A stretch of 64,000 nucleotides of DNA from Crambe crambe (Eukaryota; Porifera; Demospongiae; Poecilosclerida; Crambeidae): positions 3,720,001-3,784,000 of the forward strand of contig OZ004581.1 of the NCBI GenBank assembly GCA_963924555.1, in the 5' to 3' direction. The notes below the pieces were generated by a model. The model did no database searches. It was not told the origin of the DNA and was given only the letters and a program-made list of their open reading frames with translations. Both the position numbers and the translations under genes were made by a program. Positions 55,701-64,000 of the stretch are shown here, one piece after another. Each line of letters begins with the position of its first letter. Position 1 is the stretch's first letter.

Positions 55701-56318
55701 AGCAGGTGACCAATAATCAGAATATTTCAGACAGCTACAGCAGAGTTTTCTAGGTATGATTGTCAAAGTTGGAAGACAGGAAGTTCTATCCTTCCCCTAT
55801 CTGTATCTCTATCTATAGAAGTCAAGCTTCCAATACAAACCTGAACTTTAGGTAATCAATCTTCAGACAGCAAAAAATGGATTGAGTTGTAATTTTGACC
55901 ATTCACTCTGAATATAAGCCAATCAGCACCTGCTGAATGTAGCTAATATACCCAAAGTTTCAAGTCCCGAAAATAAATGGTAGCATTGTTACTCTCATCT
56001 GTAGGTGTCAGCTCTCAATACCATAGCCATGTAAAAATTGAAAATGTGAGCTATTATTTATAATAGGTAAAAAGGGGATGCTGATACCACTCATAGTGTT
56101 AAATGTAGTTAATAGTGTGGTCAAACTAAACATTTCTTGTGGTCTGAATAATTATTGGTTACCTAAGTGTCTTAAATTCAGGTTTTTATTGCAGCAGTAT
56201 TTGAAGCTTGACTTCTATGAATGAAAAACACAGGGGAAGGATGTTTTCCAACTTTGATAATCATACCTAGAAAACTGCCATTGGTAATTGATCCGTCTGA
56301 TAATTGATCACCTACTGC
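55701..56318. mobile_element. About 618-bp TIR element
   Basis: Inverted blocks include GCAGGTGACCAATAATCAGA at the left and its near-complement at the right, GTTTTCTAGGTATGATTGTC with complement at 56250-56275, and GAAGTCAAGCTTC. No coding sequence, no sure target duplication. Confidence 0.65.
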
Positions 56319-56354
56319 TGACGAATGTAAGTGAAAAAATTGGGAAAGTGTAAA

Positions 56355-56475
56355 AGCTGGACTCTGGACTGGACTCTGGACTGGACTATGGACTGGACTC
56401 TGGACTGGACTCTGGACTGGACTATGGACTGGACTATGGACTGGACTATCATGGACTGGACTATATGGACTGGAA
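56355..56475. repeat. Tandem repeat of CTGGACTGGA units
   Basis: Units of 12 and 18 bp (GGACTGGACTCT or GGACTGGACTAT) run for about 120 bp. The Trp-Thr-Leu-Asp-rich frame over it is a by-product of the repeat. Confidence 0.9.
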
Positions 56476-56639
56476 CATGGAGCCAGGACTCAATTGTTCA
56501 AACTTCTAGTTATGGTGATTCTACAGCAGCCCTTACACATTTTCAGGTGTCAGCAGAGCTTTCCACTTCTTGTACAGATCTCCCTCCCCCTATATAGCTA
56601 TAGTCTTGATGCCAAGATTTCTTCTCCATGCCCCCCATG

Positions 56640-57497
56640 TGGAGAGGGGCAAAATTAGGTGCTATTAGTCTCGATCCTAGCCCCTAACACTGGAGAAATG
56701 ATATAAAGCACCAATGATGGAGCTATGGTACCTGCTCCCACAACACTGAACTTCTTGCTCGGTAGCTTGCTCAATAACATAATTATATGTACACGCTGTA
56801 TCCACTACCAACAAGCTAGCTGGCGGCTCTCCTGTGTTATTACTAGCCTCAGCACTGCTCTTAGCCAAGTCCTCACTTGCTACCACAGCTAAAAGCTCAG
56901 TCCGTCCGTAGTCAGTCAACAACTCTGGGTTATGGGGAGGCCGCCTTGAGCGTACATACTTTGATGTGAGGGTTTTTAACCCACATGCCCCCTCCAACAG
57001 GCACACTACTCCCTCTGCATGCTACCGCAAACATGAGAACCTGAAGAAGCGTGCTTATCAACAAAGAATCAGAGAAATAGAGCACTCTTCCTTTTCTCTA
57101 CTGGTGTTATCCTCAACAGGAGGTCTAGGACCTGCAGCCACCTCAACGTACAAGCGTCTGGGAAATCTATTATCCATCAAGTTGGATCAATCTTATAGTT
57201 CAACAATGAGTTGGCTGAGGTGCCGCCTATCGTTTTCACTACTGAGATCCTCAATCCAAGCCATCAGAGGAGCTAGATCAGCTGCTGGCAGAGCTACAAA
57301 ATCACCTATACCTCCAATAGACCTTGTGACTAGTGAATCACAAGTTACTCAGCTCTCTGAAGCATGAACTGACTCCTTCACCAAACACCATAAGGGAAGA
57401 AGTCCCACTCTACTTTATCATTGTGAACTCCCCCTATTATTATGTATCTATATATAAAAAATATTTAATTGCAAAAAAAAAAAAAAAAAAAAAAAAC
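56640..57497 (+). pseudogene. 5'-truncated LINE-type element: C-terminal ORF piece and poly-A tail
   Basis: From about 56900 the + strand reads SGLWGGRLERTYFDVRVFNP, then HAPSNR, KRAYQQRIREIEHSSF and, near the end, WLRCRLSFSLLRSSIQAIRG, stopping at 57367. These blocks form the C-terminal tail, probably a PD-(D/E)XK-like nuclease, of a reverse-transcriptase-linked ORF common in marine invertebrate genomes (family recalled, not searched). A stop occurs upstream at about 56920. About 100 bp of 3' sequence lead into an A run at 57472-57496, as expected for a retrotransposed 3' end. The RT itself is absent, consistent with 5' truncation. Confidence 0.7.
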
Positions 57498-57535
57498 AAC
57501 TCTGCAGATCTGGGACGTAGTACGCATGCGCAAGC

Positions 57536-57600
57536 AAAGCCGGAGCCCGCGGCGCGCCGGCCGGAGCTCGAGGGGGCCCGGGCCGGGGTGGAACGAGGGC
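57536..57600. other. Isolated GC-rich patch with clustered restriction-type palindromes
   Basis: CCGCGG, GGCGCGCC, GAGCTC, CTCGAG, GGGCCC and GCCCGGGC lie within about 50 bp in an otherwise AT-rich contig, followed by short GGGGGTGGAACGAGG-type tandem units. Confidence 0.7.
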
Positions 57601-57842
57601 TATAAAGGGGGTGGAACAAGGCTAAAAAGGGGGTGGAACGAGAGGTAAAAGGAGATGGATTGACAAATTCACTACATTGCTGGTAAGTGTCTAGATGAAT
57701 GCAGGGCATTTATAGGGCAAATGAGATAACTGTGTGTGCATGTTCTTTATGATGACTCTGACTCATGTAGCTAGTAAGTATTAAAGCGAACCACTAATTA
57801 ATCATTGGGAAAAAGTATACATAACATGCATATGTACGTGGA

Positions 57843-58221
57843 TAGTCCCGCTCCCCTTAGTATGCTATACTTTGCACGCACGCTTAGTTGCACGCATGAA
57901 GAGAAGAGGAGAAGAAGAAGAGTCTGGTGTTGAGGCCTCTGGAATGTTAGCGGTCAGAGATACGTGTGATAAAAGGGCTGGCAATCACGAGGATGAGGTG
58001 TGTATCTTCCACGTGGCTCTTGTGTAGCGTGATGGCTAACAGAAATGTTTATTCGATTGCTATTACAGAGAAGAAAGACTCGCAGATCTTGAGTGATTGC
58101 TCAGCCTGCTTCCAAATTCGCGATGAAGAATGTGATGCGACAATTTGTAATGACATCAACAGTCATATGGCAAGGGATCTGATTGGTTCTGCCTACTCTT
58201 ACAGGGATGTCTATTTACACC
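57843..58221. repeat. TAGTCT element fragment (relative of 34969-35714), interrupted
   Basis: Starts TAGTCCCGCTCC and follows the interior of the 746-bp element in opposite orientation (GGAATGTTAGCGGTCAGAGA). It is split at 58222 by another element and resumes for a few bases at 58865. Confidence 0.7.
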
Positions 58222-58855
58222 TAGTCTCATGTAGCCAGACCCAATTCTTTCCTTTTTCTTGGGGGCGGGGGAAAGAAAGGGTCTGGTCAAACTTGCATGA
58301 ACGTTTCGTTTCACCAGGTCCTGGATTTTTGACCGACCGGAAGGGGTGTGGTTACACGAATTTAAGTCTCGCGAAAGAAAAGTATGTATGGTCACAGCTA
58401 GCTCAGTGCTCCTTTTTCATTTTGACGGCTGGTTGCTAGCACTATAACAGTAGGATGGCTGCAAGCAATTCTTCTGTGGGTACCCGTATTGAAATAACAA
58501 GCTAAGTCTGTGCAGTTAGTTAGTTAATAATGATCATCTTGTCAAATTCACCAAGCAAAAGTGAAGACTTTCCATAGCCAGTAGGTAAAGACGCGTGACC
58601 CTACACAAAAAAGAATATGGCCTCGGCTTGCTTGGCCTTCAACTCCAATCCACAGGCTCTGGATTTACTAGTATCTCTATTTGATGCGCATTAATAGTAC
58701 TAATGCGTGCGTAAAATATTACTTGATATTATTGCCCGCATTTAAAAATAATTGCTGACTGTGCAAAATGAAACGTTCATGCAAGTTTGACCAGACCCTT
58801 TCTTTCCCCCACCCCCAAGAAAAAGGAAAGAATCGTGTCTGGTTACGTGAGACTA
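58222..58855. mobile_element. 634-bp TAGTCT element nested in another, 9-bp target duplication
   Basis: Inverted termini of about 95 bp begin TAGTCTCATGTAGCCAGACC. Exact direct repeats ATTTACACC flank it (58213-58221 and 58856-58864). No transposase frame. Confidence 0.92.
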
Positions 58856-58864
58856 ATTTACACC

Positions 58865-60189
58865 AGACTCAGTCTCAGGCACTAACTGCTTTAAAGCTTC
58901 TGTTTTAAAGTCTAATGCTACAGTATAATTATTATAAAAGGGGGAGGGGGGATGAGGCTCAACACTGAGCCACATGCTGCTACATAACTGAATTCTGGTT
59001 ACTTTCTTCTTGTACCTTTCCTTTTCTTCTTGGGGAAGGGCAGCATTATTCGCGAGCAATCCAGTGTATGCAAACAGCAAGAGCAAATTCTACCAACATA
59101 GCTATTAGCATTGCATAGGCGTTAGCCTCCATAGGCGTAGGAAGGTGGGGGGTGGAGGTGCTTGAGCACCCCCAGTATTTAAGCACCCCAATATTTGAAC
59201 CTTTATTTAATCACATCCTCACAAATATTTAACTGATTTTCTTGATTTAACAGAAATTGCGAAAGAATTTATTGCTGCAAATCCCGAGAGACAATCCTAT
59301 TTTAAAACAACAATAATCTAATAATTAATTATCATGGGAGTATGATCTTCATTAAGGCCAGTAGTTTTAAGGTTACGAATTTGATTATTTCATAGCTAAT
59401 ACACTAGATTGCTTCTAGCAGACAAAATTTCTTGGGGGGGGGGGGGGGGGCATGCCCCCAGACCTGCGCTTAGCTGTTAAGCACCTTCATGCACCTATGC
59501 ATCGTAGAACATTTCTAAGAAGTGGAGCCTAGATTCATGTTATAGTTCTTGGCTAAGTTGACTACTTTAAGCTGGCTCTGTAGCTCTATAGGAGACTTTA
59601 GGAAATAAGCAATGCAGCCTATCCACTATGTATGATCAGAGAATTAAAGTAAAGTCACATGCATAGTTGTCAACTTCATTTCATCCCCAGCCTATTTCTT
59701 TTATTCTTACTTGCACTTTAACCCTGCATGGGAGGAAAAAAGGAAGGAGAAGAAAAGTTAGAGAAGGCACTATGCACATGCCTGGTAAAACTTACCATGC
59801 GACTGTCATGCACGGATTGTGTAGCATGCAAAGCACAAACTGTGTGCGTACCATGGTGATATTTGATGACGTCATGTGTCAATGGGTGCCTAGTATATAT
59901 ACAGTGCCTAGCAACTGTGCATTGTTTTGCCACACTTGGTACATCCCAGGAAAATTGCTTCTGTTCAAAAACTGCCACCATACTTGTATGATCATTTATA
60001 GCTAGCTACAGTGTAGATCATTAACTAGTCAGGTAGATATGCAGGGACGGATCTATGATTTCTGGAAGGGAGGTTCTATTGTTATCCATGTCCTTGCGTG
60101 TGGGGAACCCACTATTATTAAACCACATCCATTTGATTTTTATCATGCAGCATTCTGAGACCATATGTAGCTATATAATGTGATGTATT
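58865..60189. other. No gene seen
   Basis: Contains a repeat start GGCGTAGGAAGG (59131) with a CACCCCC region and a G run at 59434-59450. The open frames at 59667-60005 on both strands show no protein features. Confidence 0.45.
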
Positions 60190-61395
60190 GTAATGATCTT
60201 GAAAGTCCTTGCTTAACTGCATTCACAACAGCCAAGCACTCCTTCTCTCTGTTGTAGTGTATCTCGTTTCTCGTGAGATAAGTTTCCTAGAATAGAATGC
60301 AAGAGGTCTCTTATTGGCTGAGTGCAGCCTGTTGCCTGCTAAATGAAGGAATAATCTGACATTCTTGGTGAGTGGCTACTTGAAGTCTCAAATAGCTTGT
60401 GACTTGCACTCTTCTGATTTAAATTCTCCTCGCTTGATAACGCATTCAAGAAAAGTGCACTCTGCTTTAGCAAACTGACATTCAGTCCGGCTGTAGTCAA
60501 TCGCTAGAAGATGTCCTCTAAGTCCTTCAGATGTTGGTCCGCTGCTGTGTAGCCATCTGTTCCAGCCAGCACCTCGTCTTGGAAGGTAGATGTAGCACCT
60601 TTAAGTCCGAAAGGCATCTTATTGAACTCGAATTTTCCAAATAGTGCTGTTCTAGGCTTGTCTTCTTCAGCAACACCTGGTAGTAACCTTTTCTGAGATC
60701 CAGGGTAGAAATGTACTTTGCTCATCCAATGGTCTCCACAAGTTTGTCTGTCCTGGGCATCTGGTAAGGATTATCCACTGCCTCTGGTAGTCGATATACG
60801 CTTTCTTAAAGTACTGTCTTTCTTACTCACTGTGACAATTGGTGAGTTCAACGGGCTCATCAACTGATTACCCCAAGCTCCAGCAACTGCTGGATTTTTT
60901 CTTGAACCTCATTTTGCCAGGCAAGTGGGATTTGATATGCCGGGTGGACTACTAGATCGAATGTTCCAGTAACGTGGTGTGTCCCAGTGGTTCATTGAAT
61001 GTCCTCTTGGAATTCTCCTCAAGTCTGTGGGGGTAGATCTTGCTGTTCCTACGGTATGTCGTCTTCTCCTGGCTTAGTCTCCACATTATGTAATGGTAAT
61101 TCGTCCACTTCATGTTGATCTTCTGTAGCAAACGGCTGCCATAATATCCGTAGGTTCATTCCACTACTTCAAGCCATTGAGACAGAATTATCATATCATT
61201 TTCTTCTTATCAGGTAAGTTGAGTTTGTAAGATACAGGTTGATGTCTTCTCCATAGAGTCTTCTGGTAGTAGCACCAAGACTTTGCCTCCAACTGCAAAC
61301 TCTCTCTTCTGGTCATAGTACGTCTTAGATTTCTCCTTGATGTGTGCTTGAGCTTCCACAGCTAACTCTGTCATCTTCTCCATCCGGGTCTTCAT
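60190..61395 (-). pseudogene. Ty3/gypsy-type remnant with integrase piece upstream of RT and RNase H
   Basis: Read on the minus strand: 61395-61210 encodes AQAHIKEKSKTYYDQKREF and GGKVLVLLPEDS, the C-terminal part of a gypsy integrase. Then 61050-60780 has EHSI and PLAWQNEVQEKIQQLLELG, the region before RT. 60725-60504 encodes KFEFNKMPFGLKGATSTFQ, the RT core, and 60340-60250 encodes KLISRETRYTT, the start of RNase H. Frameshifts and stops are frequent. The order integrase, RT, RNase H is reversed relative to normal Ty3/gypsy and matches the rarer Gmr1-type layout, or else reflects rearrangement. Confidence 0.65.
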
Positions 61396-62806
61396 CTCGC
61401 TAACAAAGTCCAGAACTGTCGGTGATGCTATCTCGTCTATAACCCACTGTTCATCATCTTGTCGGTGCTGTCTCCATGGTTGGTCTCCCGATCTCTTCTG
61501 TCTTCCAAAGTAGCTAGACTTCTCCTCTCTCTACTGGTAGCTCTTCTTGTTGATCTAGCTGTAATCATTCAGTGATGATTATGGTTAAAAAAAAGTAGAA
61601 ATCAGCTAGTCTAGCTGCCTCAGCTGCCTCCTTGGGTGCTTTGTCCCAAACAAAAGTAGCCACTGGTCCTGGAAGATAAATATAACTTGTTGGATTCCTT
61701 CAATGTCTCCACTCCTTTCAGGAATCTTGTTTGTAGCCTTTGTAACTTCAACTTCACCAGTTAGAATAAGCTCCTCCCGGCCTGGCATGCCTACTATTCC
61801 AGGGTCGAATCCCATGACAGCATTTCAGCACTCTTTGTTGTTGAATAGTGGTTGAAGGTAGTTGAGCCACCTCTCCCTGTCCAGTTGGAGGCTCTGTCAA
61901 GTGTATGTATTTATATGCAAAAATGATCAATATGCAAGTATATATGCAAATCTTCTTCAAAATATGCAATATTGCTGGGCAAAAAATTCCACTGTGGTAT
62001 ACTATGCTGAATGATCCTATATTATCACCTGATAATCATGTGTTATACCCATGTCCACAGTTCTGATTCTTCTGAATAAAAATTCTAGCTAGCCTTTAGT
62101 GTGTTTAACATGCAAAAATATGCAGATCTGGGTATATTAGTATTCTACTTGGAGGCTCTGCTCTGTACACAAGTCTCGAAATGCTCCAAATAATCTTCTC
62201 CTTTCTCCATCAGCATCTTTGGTATGTCCCATCTCAAAGTCTCCAATCTTCTCTCCTCTTCTCTCCTGTCATGTTCTCCTCTTGGTTCAGCTTCTTCATC
62301 CTGCTTCCTTTTCTCTCTCTCCTAATGGACTGTTTGAACATAATCTTCTGCATTTGCAACATCTACTGCCTTTTCTGATTCTCTGACTCCAGCCTTGCTT
62401 TCTCTCTCTGTTCCTCTTGGGCCCATTTCTCATACATATTCCTATTGCAGCTTCTCTTTCTTCCACTCCAAGATCATGTGGTCCTGGTGCTTCATGTAAG
62501 CCATGAGGTGAGTGTTGGATAAACGATCCTCCTCATGCTCATCTCGATAACAAGATGATGGTGTCTCTACTCTCACAGACTCATCATAATATTGAGATTA
62601 ACTTCCTTCTTCCTGGTGGGCATCTCATTTTGATACCCCTTGTATAACTGCTCCAGTTGTAGATGTAGTTAGAAGTACTTGTAGAAGTCTTCACATTCCT
62701 CATAAATTCACCACTTCAGAACTTTCCCCAGGGTACAATGCTCCTCTCCTACAAACTACTTGCTCTTAGAGTAGCATTTCTCCACAGTAGTTACAAGGGT
62801 GTATCC
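61396..62806 (-). pseudogene. Probable upstream part of the same retroelement
   Basis: On the minus strand, 62800-62180 reads a highly charged, coiled-coil-like stretch with RWDIPKMLMEKGEDYLEHF (about 62240-62185), similar in kind to Ty3-type gag starts. 61815-61606 is an open stretch I could not assign. Protease and integrase core were not recognised. Low certainty. Confidence 0.3.
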
Positions 62807-63186
62807 ACCACTCCGGTTGGTCCGGTTTTCACCGGACCACTTTCATTATCCAATTTTATCCCACCTATGAAACACCATGACCCAAGCATGCCTTAATCTT
62901 AATTTTCATCAAGATCTCACAGACGGTTGAACATAGAAGTTATAGCTTTATCAAAATTCCTTATAAAGTGGGTGTGGTGATAAAGGGTAAAGTGGGCATG
63001 GCCATCCAAAAATTTTCCACACACAAGCACACTGAACCACTCAAAGTTCTGTGGATACACTCCTGAGCTACTACAACAAGCCACTTCTCTCTCTAAGTGC
63101 TTGCTGTTCTTGAAGTTGATCCTTGTACGATCTTTAGAGTACCAGTGCCACCAGTATTGGGGTGATTTGTAGGTAGTGGTAAATAG
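62807..63186. other. No gene accepted
   Basis: It contains GGTCCGGTTTTCACCGGACC, a short perfect inverted repeat (62820-62839). The minus-strand frame at 62917-63222 shows no domain features. Confidence 0.4.
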
Positions 63187-63662
63187 AACAACACAACAAT
63201 ATGAAAAATCACGTGATTCCATGCATCATCCATTGTGTATGCACATGACTATGACCTATGATGACTAATCAGCACTATTGTTCTTTATGAGGTAGTCTTG
63301 CGAACTGAGCTGTACACGTGCATGGGTGCTAACAAGTTGTGTTGGTGGCGTATCTCCAACAGGTGGTTGAATTAATATATCAAAAGAAAAGAGGAGGGGG
63401 TTGTCACAACCAACAGTGATAATTATATAAATCTGACGTCACAATAAATCAGTAATAAAGCAAGTGCATTAGGTATGAGCTAGCTTGCTATCTATGGCTG
63501 GGAGTATTTTCTGCTTGGGCTGCAGGATTGACTTAGCCTCTTTAGTTAAGAATCTTGGCTCCAAAGGATGTCCTGAGCCTAGGGAACGTGTTGTAATGGT
63601 GAGGTTTTAGGAAAACAAAGGTTGGGGTCTTCCAGGATCCAAGAAATTGTGTAGGAAAAATG
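63187..63662. repeat. 476-bp direct repeat, near-identical to 54108-54579
   Basis: Same start and end as the copy at 54108. Differences include a 4-bp insertion in AGTGATAATTATATAA. After 63662 it continues into sequence related to 40985-41460, so this copy is the longer form. Confidence 0.9.
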
Positions 63663-64000
63663 ATTACTTGCTGGCGCTAGAACAAGTTTGCTATGCAAAT
63701 GTGACAAGATCTCCTCCTCCCCCCCCCCCCCCCCCCCCCCCCCCATCCCACCATAGTAAATAGCTGGAAAAAAATGATTTTGTGTTTATCTATTCCTCCA
63801 TTTCTGGAACATGAAGGCCAGGCATCATTTCCACCGCTCAAATCTTTGTCTGGTTCTAAAGTAAAGTTCTAGTAAATCTTATCACCAGCTTCAAGTATAG
63901 CTTCTTCAGTGCATGTTTTTGAAGTATAAGCTTTTTAGCCTTATGATGTCATTATTTTTTTTTTTTTTTAGCTCACATGCGATCTTGAGTGTGTATGTAT
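63663..64000. repeat. Continuation of dispersed repeat, with poly-C tract
   Basis: Related to 40985-41460. It contains an uninterrupted C run at about 63719-63744 and a T run near 63955-63970. No gene seen. Confidence 0.6.

Noticed and set aside
56331-56597. Open frame rich in Trp-Thr-Leu-Asp-Trp
   Set aside because: It is a tandem DNA repeat read in one frame; no start context or homologous features.
59667-60005. Open frames on both strands of the same segment
   Set aside because: No domain, signal peptide, splice site or repeat support for either.
54108-63662. Paired LTRs of one retrotransposon
   Set aside because: The right copy continues into a longer dispersed repeat and the intervening retroelement pieces are on the minus strand with no clear boundary at either repeat.

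Overview
The window looks like genomic DNA from a demosponge. It is AT-rich, with short GT-AG introns, immune-type genes built from small exons, and very many short inverted-repeat elements. Amphimedon queenslandica is the best guess, but no search could be run to confirm it. No rRNA, tRNA or CRISPR array was recognised.

Layout. 1.4-21.8 kb (+ strand): one long NLR-like gene with an Ig-domain exon, a large NACHT exon and nine leucine-rich-repeat (LRR) exons. A tandem duplication of about 8 kb inside the gene multiplied the LRR exons and their introns. The introns are packed with MITEs, Ty3/gypsy remnants and a Crypton-type recombinase remnant. 23.3-27.7 kb: a piggyBac transposase gene whose intron holds a minisatellite with inverted blocks, and whose coding exon is split by a 1.1-kb element with 7-bp target duplications. 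29-41 kb: mostly repeats, with three unassigned host-like exons, a second Crypton-type remnant, a LINE remnant and a set of palindromic elements with 9-bp target duplications, one only 45 bp long. 42-48 kb: two hAT-like transposase loci; the second is a nearly whole element with ~76-bp terminal repeats, sitting in an intron. 44.5-49.8 kb (+): a multi-exon membrane-protein gene with a canonical 2A ribosome-skipping motif after a hydrophobic segment, followed by a second signal-like segment and a transmembrane exon. 51.4-54.1 kb (+): a second Ig-NACHT copy, now a pseudogene with two in-frame stops and no LRRs. 54-64 kb: repeats, a 5'-truncated LINE with a poly-A tail, further TIR elements, and a Ty3/gypsy remnant whose integrase fragment lies upstream of reverse transcriptase.

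How it fits together. The Ig exons, the exons of the 2A gene from 48.9 kb on, and the 5' edge of the NACHT exon all use phase-1 junctions, so these modules can be shuffled without breaking frame. The LRR exons are all phase 2-2, so duplicating them also keeps the frame. The most interesting signals are the 2A motif in a spliced host-like gene, the Ig-NACHT-LRR order, and the 45-bp palindrome with perfect 9-bp target duplications. All gene models are read by eye from sequence; splice sites were inferred from GT/AG consensus, matching phases and comparison of copies.
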